Shown here piece after piece: positions 1 to 6,932 of a DNA stretch of 7,485 bases. The notes under the pieces were generated by a model. The model was not told the origin of the DNA. It ran no database searches and saw only the letters and a program-made list of their open reading frames with translations. Numbering within the stretch: position 1 is the stretch's first letter; every line of letters begins with the position of its first letter. Made by a program: the position numbers and the translations under genes. Where the stretch lies: assembly GCA_002430755.1 (NCBI GenBank), contig DJCX01000137.1, positions 7,787-15,271 on the forward strand. Direction: 5' to 3'. The DNA comes from Flavobacteriales bacterium UBA5939. Its GTDB lineage: Bacteria > Bacteroidota > Bacteroidia > Flavobacteriales > Schleiferiaceae.

Positions 1-675
1 GTACGTTTCCCAGCAAACCGTGTAGGCGAAACTACATGGAACGGTGAAATCAAACTCGTTCAAAACGGTGAGGAGAAAATATTCCCTGTGGAAGGCTCAT
101 TTAATGTTGCCCCTCCTAGTGTAGTTATCTCTCCAACCAAGATGAACGTTCTTTACCGTGGTGTAGATAACCCGTTGGAAATTTCTGTTCCGGGTGTTGA
201 TCCTTCAAACTTGATTGTATCAGGTACGGGCGTTAAGAAATCAGGCAACGGCTACATGGCTGATGTTACTCGTAACAAAGGTGGAGAGCTTAAGATTTCT
301 GTGAGCGTGAGAGAAGGCGACAAGACTAAAAACATGGGAAGCAAAGTATTCCGTGTGAAAAATCTTCCAGATGCTGCGGGCTCAATCTTTGGTAAGACTG
401 AAGGACTTATGTCTGCTAACCTTATCAAGAAAGCCAAAGTAGAAGCGAAGTTCAACAACTTTGACTTTGAGCTTCCTTTGAAAGTAACGAGCTTCCAAAT
501 TATTGTACCTCCTTTCGCTCCTATCGATTGTAAAGGAAATACGTTGAATTCTAATGCACGTGCTGCCTTAGATAAAGCAAAACCAGGTACACCTGTAATT
601 ATTAGAAATATTCGTGCGAAAACTGGTAAAGGCATCAAGCCGAAAGTTGCGCCGATTACTATTGACTTGAACTAA
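1..675 (+). CDS. gldM: GldM (PorM) gliding motility / type IX secretion motor protein, 3' part
   Basis: The reading frame is open from the first base to the TAA at 673-675 (224 residues), so the gene begins upstream of the window. It includes the family-typical stretch YRGVDNPLEISVPGV and ends ITIDLN, as GldM proteins do. Full-length family members are about 510-520 residues, so this is roughly the last 40 percent: the periplasmic beta-rich domains, without the N-terminal membrane helix. From family knowledge, GldM with GldL forms the proton-driven inner-membrane motor of the type IX secretion system and gliding machinery. Its C-terminal domains reach across the periplasm to the GldK/GldN ring. 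A GTG at position 88 is an internal codon, not the start, because conserved-looking sequence precedes it. The stop lies one nucleotide before the gldN ATG, so translation is probably coupled. Confidence 0.95.
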   Translation, partial: VRFPANRVGETTWNGEIKLVQNGEEKIFPVEGSFNVAPPSVVISPTKMNVLYRGVDNPLEISVPGVDPSNLIVSGTGVKKSGNGYMADVTRNKGGELKISVSVREGDKTKNMGSKVFRVKNLPDAAGSIFGKTEGLMSANLIKKAKVEAKFNNFDFELPLKVTSFQIIVPPFAPIDCKGNTLNSNARAALDKAKPGTPVIIRNIRAKTGKGIKPKVAPITIDLN

Positions 676-676
676 G

Positions 677-1522
677 ATGTTGAAATTAAGAACCTTTGTA
701 TTTGCAGCATTCACTGTAGCATTGTCATTCGGCACTGCTGAAGCGCAAATTCTAGATCCATCAGACGACGGTATTGTTCCTGAAGCTACAAAGCACTACA
801 GAAACAATCGTGTAGTTCCTTACCCATTCCTGCGTCAAGACGACATGTTGTGGTCTGAGCGTCACTGGGAGCGTATCGATCTAAGAGAGAAAATCAACCT
901 TCCATTGTACTACCCGATCAAGCCTATGCCAGATCGTAAAGCATTGTGGGATGTATTGGTTGACGGTATTACAACTGAGAATACCATCACTGAGATTTTC
1001 CTTGACGATAAGTTCGAATTGCCACTTACGGTAGATGAGGTTCGTCAAAAAATTGAATCGTACGATACTATTCCAGATCCAGACGATCCGTTTGGACCAC
1101 CACTAGCAATCGATACCATCACTATTAAGGCAAACAACGTTGTTGCTTACCACCTTAAGAGCGATTGGTACTTTGATAAGCAACGCGGTGAGTTGAAGAA
1201 TAGAATTATCGGTATTGCTCCAGAGGTACGTGATCCACGTAACCCATCATTGACGTATAATCCATTCTGGATTTGGTTCCCAGATGCACGTTATGCGATG
1301 GCTACTTCAGTTGCTTACAACGAGAAGAACAACAACCAGCGTTTGACATTCGATCAAATCATGCACTTTAGAAAGTTCAACTCTGTAATTACCAAAGAGG
1401 ACAACGTTTACGATAGAACGATTGAAGATTACAAGAGAAATAGTGCGATGTCACAGCTGCTTGAAGCTGCTGCAATCAAGGAAGATTTGCGCAACAAAGA
1501 GCACGATATGTGGACGTACTAG
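677..1522 (+). CDS. gldN: GldN (PorN) gliding motility / type IX secretion protein
   Basis: This 281-residue protein is the usual length for GldN. It opens with a Sec signal peptide: a basic start (MLKLR), a hydrophobic core at residues 7-19 and a likely cleavage at AEA-Q (23/24). The mature part has the family's run of aromatic and charged motifs, for example RHWERIDLREKINLPLYYP and the later YNPFWIWFPDARY. In the family, GldN is a periplasmic partner of the lipoprotein GldK. Together they build the ring beneath the outer membrane that contacts GldM and is needed for secretion of type IX substrates and for gliding. The ATG lies one nucleotide after the gldM stop, consistent with the gldKLMN order. 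The gene is intact and followed by a strong terminator, so it is the last gene of its operon. Confidence 0.95.
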   Translation: MLKLRTFVFAAFTVALSFGTAEAQILDPSDDGIVPEATKHYRNNRVVPYPFLRQDDMLWSERHWERIDLREKINLPLYYPIKPMPDRKALWDVLVDGITTENTITEIFLDDKFELPLTVDEVRQKIESYDTIPDPDDPFGPPLAIDTITIKANNVVAYHLKSDWYFDKQRGELKNRIIGIAPEVRDPRNPSLTYNPFWIWFPDARYAMATSVAYNEKNNNQRLTFDQIMHFRKFNSVITKEDNVYDRTIEDYKRNSAMSQLLEAAAIKEDLRNKEHDMWTY

Positions 1523-1545
1523 TCTTTGAACTAACAATATTGAAG

Positions 1546-1579
1546 AACTCCTGTTACCTTTGGTAGCAGGAGTTTTTTT
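1546..1579 (+). terminator. Intrinsic terminator of the gldM-gldN operon
   Basis: The arms 1546-1558 (AACTCCTGTTACC) and 1562-1574 (GGTAGCAGGAGTT) pair over 13 bp with a single G-U wobble and a three-base loop. Seven T follow the last stem G (1573-1579). The structure begins 23 nt after the gldN stop. Its T-tract runs straight into the ATG at 1580, so there is no spacer between terminator and the next gene. Confidence 0.9.
1555..1562 (+). promoter_or_regulatory. Possible Bacteroidota -7 promoter element (TAnnTTTG) inside the terminator
   Basis: TACCTTTG matches the Bacteroidota -7 consensus TAnnTTTG at all six defined positions. It sits in the top of the left stem, the loop and the first base of the right arm of the gldN terminator. 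Transcription would start around 1566-1568, giving the oxidoreductase mRNA a leader of about 12-14 nt that lacks the left arm and cannot refold the hairpin. No good -33 TTTG exists at the usual 17-20 nt spacing. The nearest TTTG, at 1525-1528, is 26 nt away, so the call is tentative. Confidence 0.4.
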
Positions 1580-2626
1580 ATGCAAAAACATGTAGACTAT
1601 ATCATCGTCGGCGGCGGAATCTCAGGATGCGTACTGAGCTACACACTCATGAAATATGGTGCTAGTGTCGTCGTATTCGATTTACCTAAGAACAACAAGT
1701 GCTCTACTGTAGCAGCAGGACTATGGAATCCCGTTGTACTAAAGCGTATGAAAAAGGTTTGGCAGGCTGACGACATGATGAAGGAACTGCATACTGTTTA
1801 TCCTGATATGGAACGCTGGACTGCTAGCCAGTTCTTTGATCCCATCGCCATTCGTCGTGTCTTCCACAACGCTGGAGAACAAAATACTTGGATGGAGCTT
1901 TGTGACTCTCCTGCCTTCTCCTCTTATTTAGAAGGTACCATCTCCCCTCTTCCGGAAGGTGTTGTTGGTGAATTTGAAAGTGGTCAAATGAAAGGAACCG
2001 GGCGATTGAATGTCCTTAGTTTCATGGAGTCGGTGCATGGCGCACTACGTAAAGAAGATAGTTTCCGCGAGGAACAATTTGATTGGAATGCAGTCGTTCG
2101 AGATGCTGAAGGAGTAGATTATCAAGACTTACGCGCTCATGCGGTCATAAGCTGCCAAGGTGCGCAGATGGCGTTGGGTGAAACAGGTTTACCTCAACAG
2201 GGGTTTGCTCCTGTGAAGGGCGAGGTGATACGCGTGAAATTGGATGCTCCTTTAGAAAAGGAATGCATTCACCAAAAGCACTTTATGCTCAGTGAAGGCA
2301 ATAATGAAGTGACCGTTGGAGCTACGTATGCCTGGGAAGGATTTAGCGACGGTCCTACACAACAGAAGAAGAAGGAACTTGAGGAGCACGTATCCAAAGT
2401 ATGGAATGGATCAACGCATACTTTAGACCATAAAAGCGGGGTTCGTCCTGCTACCAAAGACCGTAGACCTATGGTTGGACCGCACACACTTGCACATACC
2501 TGGATCTTTGGCGGTATGGGCTCACGTGCCGTACTGATGGCGCCGTACCTCGCCAAGGTGCTAGTGGAGCACTTTATGTACGGTACCGATTTACTTGAGG
2601 AGTGTTTACCTACCCGTTTTTCTTAA
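1580..2626 (+). CDS. FAD-dependent oxidoreductase, DAO (D-amino acid/glycine oxidase-like) family
   Basis: A 348-residue protein with an N-terminal Rossmann fold: a beta strand YIIV, then GGGISG with glycines G11, G13 and G16, and an acidic D34 at the end of the second strand that would hold the FAD ribose. The C-terminal FAD motif is also present: GVRPATKDRRP at 287-297 and FGGMGSRAVLMAP from 310. This layout and length fit the DAO superfamily of single-domain flavin oxidases and dehydrogenases acting on amines or amino acids. The sequence does not reveal the substrate. No signal peptide is seen, so it should be cytoplasmic. The start at 1580 is well supported, since the nucleotide fold begins six residues later and no other start lies nearby. 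It directly abuts the T-tract of the upstream terminator. The 3' end overlaps the opposing DUF983 gene by 17 bp. Confidence 0.88.
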   Translation: MQKHVDYIIVGGGISGCVLSYTLMKYGASVVVFDLPKNNKCSTVAAGLWNPVVLKRMKKVWQADDMMKELHTVYPDMERWTASQFFDPIAIRRVFHNAGEQNTWMELCDSPAFSSYLEGTISPLPEGVVGEFESGQMKGTGRLNVLSFMESVHGALRKEDSFREEQFDWNAVVRDAEGVDYQDLRAHAVISCQGAQMALGETGLPQQGFAPVKGEVIRVKLDAPLEKECIHQKHFMLSEGNNEVTVGATYAWEGFSDGPTQQKKKELEEHVSKVWNGSTHTLDHKSGVRPATKDRRPMVGPHTLAHTWIFGGMGSRAVLMAPYLAKVLVEHFMYGTDLLEECLPTRFS

Positions 2627-2993
2627 AATTCTTGTCGTATTTCACGAACATGGACAGCCATGTTGTTCGTGAGATTCTGAAGATCACTGGTGCAAGGAGT
2701 ACGAGCGTCACCGCTAAAGCACCTACTGTGGGCCACATGGTCCACCCCATCCATATTCCGAAGATGATGTATACCGCTACAAACAGGGCCACGGTGTAGC
2801 CGTAGCTTACGTACATCGCCCCATAGTAAAAGTTAGGCTCGGGTTCGAAGTTTTGATCACAGACGCTACAGCGCGGGTTGAAGTCGGTCATGGTTTTGAA
2901 TAGGTACGGGTTTTTATCTGGATAGATCTCCCCTTCCATACAACGTGGACATTTACTCCTAGTAATGCTGTAGACTTTCGTTCCCTTAAGCAT
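2610..2993 (-). CDS. DUF983 family membrane protein with two CxxC motifs
   Basis: A 127-residue protein recognisable as DUF983. It has a zinc-ribbon-like N-terminus with CPRC (C15, C18) and CSVC (C42, C45), then the family hallmark FEPEPNFYYGAMYVSYGY at 49-66. Two transmembrane helices follow at about 64-82 and 86-105, and the tail is basic. The four cysteines are spaced to bind one metal ion, probably zinc. The family's function is unknown. It is an inner-membrane protein, and the Cys domain is likely cytoplasmic because the segment after the second helix is Arg/Lys-rich. The start ATG (2991-2993) has a TAnnTTTG element about 25 nt upstream. The gene ends in TAG at 2610-2612, within the 3' end of the convergent oxidoreductase gene. 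No terminator is visible on this strand after the stop. Confidence 0.88.
   Translation of the reverse strand: MLKGTKVYSITRSKCPRCMEGEIYPDKNPYLFKTMTDFNPRCSVCDQNFEPEPNFYYGAMYVSYGYTVALFVAVYIIFGIWMGWTMWPTVGALAVTLVLLAPVIFRISRTTWLSMFVKYDKNFKKNG
2642..2672. repeat. Imperfect inverted repeat (bulged hairpin) at a convergent gene junction
   Basis: TCACGAAC (2642-2649) pairs with GTTCGTGA (2665-2672), and ATGG (2650-2653) with CCAT (2658-2661). The loop is ACAG and there is a three-base bulge GTT at 2662-2664. It begins 15 nt after the oxidoreductase stop and lies inside the 3' coding end of the DUF983 gene. Neither side has a T-tract, so it is not a standard terminator. It could stabilise or end the oxidoreductase transcript, or be chance. 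Confidence 0.35.
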
Positions 2994-3018
2994 GATGATA
3001 ACGTTCCTTTAGTTTGGT

Positions 3019-3026
3019 CAAAATTA
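3019..3026 (-). promoter_or_regulatory. Bacteroidota -7 element for the DUF983 gene
   Basis: On the minus strand TAATTTTG matches TAnnTTTG exactly and ends 25 nt before the DUF983 ATG, predicting a leader of about 20 nt. A clear -33 TTTG at the usual distance is not seen. It shares the 70-bp intergenic region with the divergent ABC-F gene. Confidence 0.5.
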
Positions 3027-3050
3027 CGGCGCACGGGCAATTCGTTTTGC

Positions 3051-3058
3051 TACTTTTG
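3051..3058 (+). promoter_or_regulatory. Bacteroidota -7 element for the ABC-F gene
   Basis: TACTTTTG matches TAnnTTTG exactly and ends only five bases before the ATG at 3064. The expected transcription start (3062-3064) therefore falls at or next to the initiation codon. No convincing -33 TTTG lies 17-20 nt upstream, and the TTTG at 3013-3016 is too far away. Confidence 0.5.
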
Positions 3059-3063
3059 TCACG

Positions 3064-5022
3064 ATGATTTTAGCCTTGAACAAGGCCTCGTTATTCTTCG
3101 GAGGCCGTGCCATATTTGATGCCATTGGATTTCAAATTAATCCGGGAGACCGCATTGGTCTGGTGGGGAGAAATGGTGCTGGGAAGTCTACCCTGTTAAA
3201 GTTGATCGCTGGTGATTACTCGCTAGATGAAGGATCTATAAGTAAGGCGAAAGAGGTCAGGGTTGGTTTTCTGCGTCAAGACTTGAAGATGGACATGGAC
3301 AAGAGTATTGTCGAGATTGCGCGGAGTGCCTTCAATGAACTGACACGTATTAATACACGTATTGAAGAGATCAATAAAGAATTCGAAGTCCGTACCGATT
3401 ACGAAAGTGAGAGCTATGCAGCCCTAATTGATGAGTTGAGTGAGCTGAGCGAGCGCTTCGGTCTGCTTGGAGGCGATAGCATTGATGCTGATGTTGAGCT
3501 CGTTCTAAAAGGGTTAGGATTCACACCGGAAACTTTTGAAAAACCGTTGCACACCTTCTCTGGTGGGTGGCGAATGCGAGCGGAATTGGCTCGATTGCTT
3601 TTGCAGAAGCCCGAGCTGCTTCTTTTAGATGAGCCGACCAACCACCTCGATATCGAAAGTATAATGTGGCTTGAAAAGCATTTGAGCGAGAGCAATCAGA
3701 CCTTGATGGTAGTGAGTCACGATAGAACGTTTTTGGACAATGTCACCACCCGTACTATCGAAATTACACTCGGTAAGGCCTATGATTTTAATGCCCCTTA
3801 CACGAGGTATGTGGAGCTTCGTGCAGATCTACGCGAGAAGCAGCTAGCCACCGCGAAAAATCAGGAGCGGGAGATAAAGCAAACCGAGGAGTTGATCGAA
3901 CGGTTTCGCGCGAAAGCTTCAAAGGCGTCGTTTGCACAGAGTTTGATTAAAAAGCTAGAACGCATGGAGCGCATTGAGGTGGACCAAGAGGATACCTCGG
4001 CGATGCACTTTAAGTTTCAGCCTGCCCCAAGGTCTGGGAAGGTAGTTGCCAAAGCAGAAGACGTTCGTAAAGCCTATGGAGAGAATTTGGTGCTTCGCGG
4101 CGTTGATTTAGAGATTGAGCGCGGGGATCGAGTGGCCTTTGTTGGTCAGAATGGCCAAGGAAAGTCTACGCTGGTAAAGGCGCTCTTGAAAGAGATTAGT
4201 GCAGAGGGGATGCTCGAACTTGGACACAATGTTCAGGTAGGGTATTTCGCACAGGACCAGGCAGACGAACTGGACGGAAATTTAACGGCTTTACAGACCA
4301 TCGAGAATGCTGCGCCGGAGGAGATGCGTAAGCATGCAAGAAGTTTGTTGGGATCATTCATGTTCCGTGGTGAGGACGTTGAGAAGAAGGTGAAGGTGCT
4401 AAGCGGTGGAGAGCGCGGTCGATTGGCGCTTTGTAAACTCTTGCTGAAACCTATTAACTTCTTAGTGATGGATGAGCCTACGAACCACCTTGACATGAAT
4501 AGTAAGGATGTCCTGAAGAAGAGTTTATTGTCTTTCGATGGAACATTGCTGGTGGTGAGTCACGACCGCGAGTTCTTGGAAGGGCTGGTTACGAAAACTG
4601 TAGAGTTTAGGGACCAGCGTGTAAAAACATTGCTTGGTGGCATTGACTATTATCTCGAGCAGCGCAAGCTGGAAAATATGAGAGCAGTCGAGGCAAAATC
4701 GGCCACGGAAAAGAAATCGAAGAAGGCGCAAAAGAAAGACGACGGTCAGCTCGGGTATAAGGAGCGGAAACAGCTTGAAAAAGATATCCGCAGTTTATCG
4801 CGAAAGTTGGCCGATGTTGAAGCGGAAATTGAGAACTTAGAGGGGGCCTTGGAAGATTGGGATGCGAAATTAGCGGATGCTGATAGCTATATGGAGCTGA
4901 TGAAAGATCCTGATTTTTATCCGAAATACGAGAAGAAAAAAGAGGAGCTTGCCTCCAAAATGAACCAATGGGAAAATATTCAAATAGAAAAAGATCAATT
5001 GGAGCAGCAGTTGCCCTCCTAA
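3064..5022 (+). CDS. ABC-F family ATPase, ribosome-associated (Uup/YdiF-like)
   Basis: This 652-residue protein has two complete ABC ATPase domains and no membrane segment. Domain 1 has Walker A GRNGAGKST (35-43), signature SGGWR (166-170), Walker B LLLLDEPTNHLD with catalytic E190, and the switch H219. Domain 2 has GQNGQGKST (361-369), SGGER (447-451), MDEPTNHLD with E471, and H500. Between them (about 250-310) is a charged helical linker with KASKASFAQ, corresponding to the P-site tRNA interaction motif. The C-terminus (about 555-652) is a Lys/Glu-rich region ending in a coiled coil, as in Uup and YdiF relatives. ABC-F proteins of this type bind the ribosomal E site and relieve stalled translation. 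I see nothing that marks it as an antibiotic-resistance subtype. The start fits the family, since strand 1 begins at once (MILALNKASLFFGG). The gene overlaps the phosphatase by 55 nt. Confidence 0.93.
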   Translation: MILALNKASLFFGGRAIFDAIGFQINPGDRIGLVGRNGAGKSTLLKLIAGDYSLDEGSISKAKEVRVGFLRQDLKMDMDKSIVEIARSAFNELTRINTRIEEINKEFEVRTDYESESYAALIDELSELSERFGLLGGDSIDADVELVLKGLGFTPETFEKPLHTFSGGWRMRAELARLLLQKPELLLLDEPTNHLDIESIMWLEKHLSESNQTLMVVSHDRTFLDNVTTRTIEITLGKAYDFNAPYTRYVELRADLREKQLATAKNQEREIKQTEELIERFRAKASKASFAQSLIKKLERMERIEVDQEDTSAMHFKFQPAPRSGKVVAKAEDVRKAYGENLVLRGVDLEIERGDRVAFVGQNGQGKSTLVKALLKEISAEGMLELGHNVQVGYFAQDQADELDGNLTALQTIENAAPEEMRKHARSLLGSFMFRGEDVEKKVKVLSGGERGRLALCKLLLKPINFLVMDEPTNHLDMNSKDVLKKSLLSFDGTLLVVSHDREFLEGLVTKTVEFRDQRVKTLLGGIDYYLEQRKLENMRAVEAKSATEKKSKKAQKKDDGQLGYKERKQLEKDIRSLSRKLADVEAEIENLEGALEDWDAKLADADSYMELMKDPDFYPKYEKKKEELASKMNQWENIQIEKDQLEQQLPS

Positions 5023-6572
5023 TCGCAATAAGCGTTCAGGCACAGCCTAAACTCGTGGTGCAAGTCGTCGTTGATCAAATGCGCGCAGAATATCTACAGC
5101 GATTTAATCATCAGTTTGCTGAAGATGGTGGATTCCGTATTCTTCTTGATGAAGGAAAAGTGTACCGCAATACACACTACAACTACATTCCGACCTACAC
5201 GGGACCTGGACATGCATCAATATCGACAGGAACTACCCCAAAGTACCACGGGATTGTGGCCAACGATTGGTGGGTGAAGGAGAGCCAGTATGAAATGTAT
5301 TGCGCAGAGGATACAACGGTCAGCCCTATCGGAACCATTGAACGTTCGTCTCGCCGTTCGCCGAAGAACTTACGTGCCTTGACTTTTTCGGACGGTATCA
5401 AACTGTATACAAACCACCGTGGTAAGAACTATGGGGTGAGCGTGAAAGACCGTGGAGCGATATTCCCAGCGGGGCATTTTGCCGACGGTGCGTTTTGGTT
5501 AGACAATAAACTTCACTTTGTGAGCAGCACCTATTATGGCGATGAGCTTCCAGATTACGTGGAGAAATACAACGAGAAGGAGCATGCCATGGACATGGCC
5601 AAGAAGGATTGGAAGCTAGAAATGGCCGAGCGCAAGTACGACGAAAGCTTGGCCGACGAAAATCCTTTTGAGCCAAAAATCAATAAAGGCACTTCTAGCT
5701 TTCCGTATGATTTAGAAAAATTAATTCACAATCAATCTCTGAAGAAGCTTATTGATAGCCAGGGACTTGAGGTTCTGAAAAATACGCCAATAGGAAACGA
5801 ATTGGTGCTTGATATGTCACTGTTGCTTTTAGAAAAAGAAGAACTGGGTAAGGACAAATACACAGATTTCTTGGGAGTGAGCTTCTCCTCTACCGACTAT
5901 GCCGGCCATACCTTCGGGGTACGATCGCGTGAGGTACACGATATGTATCTGAAACTAGATCGTCAACTGGGCAAGCTCATTAAGAAGCTCGACAAGGAAG
6001 TGGGTCGCGATTCGTATGTCATTTATTTGACGGCAGATCATGGCGCTTCTGAAAATCCAAATCATCTGGCCTACCACGGATTGGGCGTACGTAATTTCCA
6101 GAATGCTGATGTTATCGGTGATGTTAATGAGCGTATCAAGGAGGAGTTAGGTATCGAAAATGCCGTATTCAAGATTTTCAACCATCACATCCATTTGAAC
6201 AGTTGGGCCAAAGAACGCGCCGGCGAGATTGCCTTGGTAGTTGAGGCCACTGATCCCTTCATGCGCGTGTATACCGCCTCTGAAGTTCGCAATAGCGGAA
6301 ATGATGCTTTGTTAGAATTACTTCACGAAGGCCATCAAAGCCGATTCGGTGGTGATCTCATCTTTGCGCTTCAACCGAACTGTATCTTCTACGGTCCCTA
6401 CGGTTCGACACATGGCAGCGGATATCTTTATGATACGCACGTTCCCTTCTTGTTAATGGGTAGTGGTGTGAAGAAAGGTGAGAGCTTTAAACGTGTCGAT
6501 GTAACCAATATCGTGGATAAGGTAGCCGAAAAATGCAACCTGCCGTACGCGCCAAACAGTCTCGTAGAATAA
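4968..6572 (+). CDS. pafA: PafA-like secreted alkaline phosphatase (type I phosphodiesterase/nucleotide pyrophosphatase fold)
   Basis: A 534-residue protein close in length to PafA (about 546). A Sec signal peptide is clear: a basic start MGKYSNRKRS, hydrophobic core 11-23 and probable cleavage at VQA-Q (25/26). All residues of the two-zinc phosphatase site can be placed by motif: D36 (VVVDQMR), nucleophile T78 (TYTGPGHAS), D310 and H314 (STDYAGH), D357 and H358 (TADHG), and H482 (STHGSGY). N99, K160 and R162 (VKDRG) match the residues that PafA uses to bind phosphate monoesters, which favours a monoesterase over a diesterase. The expected job is releasing phosphate from organic phosphate outside the cytoplasm. 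The ATG at 4968 is the only start giving a signal peptide, and it lies inside the ABC-F gene in another frame. No Pho-box-like motif could be assigned. Confidence 0.88.
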   Translation: MGKYSNRKRSIGAAVALLIAISVQAQPKLVVQVVVDQMRAEYLQRFNHQFAEDGGFRILLDEGKVYRNTHYNYIPTYTGPGHASISTGTTPKYHGIVANDWWVKESQYEMYCAEDTTVSPIGTIERSSRRSPKNLRALTFSDGIKLYTNHRGKNYGVSVKDRGAIFPAGHFADGAFWLDNKLHFVSSTYYGDELPDYVEKYNEKEHAMDMAKKDWKLEMAERKYDESLADENPFEPKINKGTSSFPYDLEKLIHNQSLKKLIDSQGLEVLKNTPIGNELVLDMSLLLLEKEELGKDKYTDFLGVSFSSTDYAGHTFGVRSREVHDMYLKLDRQLGKLIKKLDKEVGRDSYVIYLTADHGASENPNHLAYHGLGVRNFQNADVIGDVNERIKEELGIENAVFKIFNHHIHLNSWAKERAGEIALVVEATDPFMRVYTASEVRNSGNDALLELLHEGHQSRFGGDLIFALQPNCIFYGPYGSTHGSGYLYDTHVPFLLMGSGVKKGESFKRVDVTNIVDKVAEKCNLPYAPNSLVE

Positions 6573-6602
6573 ATACTCTTGATTCTTAGAGAGTTAGGTA
6601 AA

Positions 6603-6636
6603 CTTTAGTATTTTCATCGAATCAGATAAACTAAAG
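6603..6636. repeat. Short inverted repeat between the phosphatase and lipoprotein genes
   Basis: CTTTAGT (6603-6609) and ACTAAAG (6630-6636) are exact 7-bp inverted copies separated by 20 nt. They lie in the 74-nt gap, ending 10 nt before the lipoprotein ATG. There is no T-tract, so this is not an obvious terminator. It could be an operator or a leader hairpin, and 7 bp in AT-rich DNA can also arise by chance. I found no good TAnnTTTG match in this gap. Confidence 0.25.
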
Positions 6637-6646
6637 GCTATCCATT

Positions 6647-6880
6647 ATGAAGAAAATTGCATTTTTCGCATTTGCTAGCGGTCTATTTCTTGCTTCTTGC
6701 TCAGGGAATTGTGACTGCGATTACATTGAAGACAATTACACTAACACTGCTTTGAACGGTTACCAGCTAGACGGTTCAACTACGGTTGCAGAGGATACTT
6801 GCTTGAGCGCAGGGGTGGTAGACACAACCTATTCTGGCGGTGGTGCTTATATGGTTGTTGGCCGCGTAGAGTGTCCTTAA
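6647..6880 (+). CDS. Small cysteine-rich lipoprotein, function unknown
   Basis: A 77-residue protein with a lipoprotein signal peptide: MKK, a Phe/Ala/Leu-rich core at 4-16, and lipobox LASC with the lipidated cysteine at C18. The mature part is only about 60 residues and acidic, with four further cysteines (C22 and C24 in NCDCD, C52, C76) that could form two disulfides in the periplasm. Many Thr, Ser, Asn and Gly residues and short alternating stretches such as AYMVVGRVEC suggest a small beta fold. Residue +1 is Ser, and Asp occurs at +5 and +7. This is at most a weak match to the acidic surface-export signal of Bacteroidota lipoproteins. I do not recognise a family. A tight terminator follows 23 nt after the stop, supporting a real, expressed gene. 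It could be cotranscribed with the phosphatase, as no terminator is seen between them. Confidence 0.75.
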   Translation: MKKIAFFAFASGLFLASCSGNCDCDYIEDNYTNTALNGYQLDGSTTVAEDTCLSAGVVDTTYSGGGAYMVVGRVECP

Positions 6881-6896
6881 CATTCGACAACAACAT

Positions 6897-6929
6897 AAAA
6901 AAAGGCGGCTCGAAAGAGCCGCCTTTTTT
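6897..6929. terminator. Bidirectional intrinsic terminator with GAAA tetraloop
   Basis: GGCGGCTC (6904-6911) and GAGCCGCC (6916-6923) form a perfect 8-bp GC-rich stem closed by the stable tetraloop GAAA. Seven A precede it (6897-6903) and six T follow it (6924-6929), so it can stop transcription from either strand. It serves the lipoprotein gene on the plus strand and the MotA/ExbB-like gene on the minus strand, whose stop is only four bases from the T-tract. Confidence 0.93.
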
Positions 6930-6932
6930 ATT

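Noticed and set aside
88..675. A complete 195-residue gene starting with GTG at 88
   Set aside because: The frame is open to base 1 and the upstream residues continue the GldM sequence, so the GTG is internal to a gene cut by the window edge.
2602..2799. A small plus-strand protein gene of 65 residues
   Set aside because: It lies antisense to the DUF983 gene, which has clear family motifs. The plus-strand product shows no recognisable feature.
4968..5022. A frameshift or sequencing error joining ABC-F and phosphatase, or a fusion protein
   Set aside because: The ABC-F protein ends with a normal-length coiled coil and the phosphatase has a full signal peptide. Both are complete without any correction.
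3064..5022. An antibiotic-resistance ABC-F protein
   Set aside because: It has a Uup/YdiF-like C-terminal coiled coil, an ordinary linker length and a housekeeping-type setting, with no resistance or mobile genes nearby.
5195..5676. Two minus-strand reading frames of 68 and 92 residues
   Set aside because: Both are antisense to the phosphatase, have unlikely composition and carry no motif. They are frame shadows.
6574..6596. A terminator after the phosphatase gene (ACTCT and AGAGT arms)
   Set aside because: The stem is only about five AT-rich base pairs with a long loop and no T-tract, so it is not credible.
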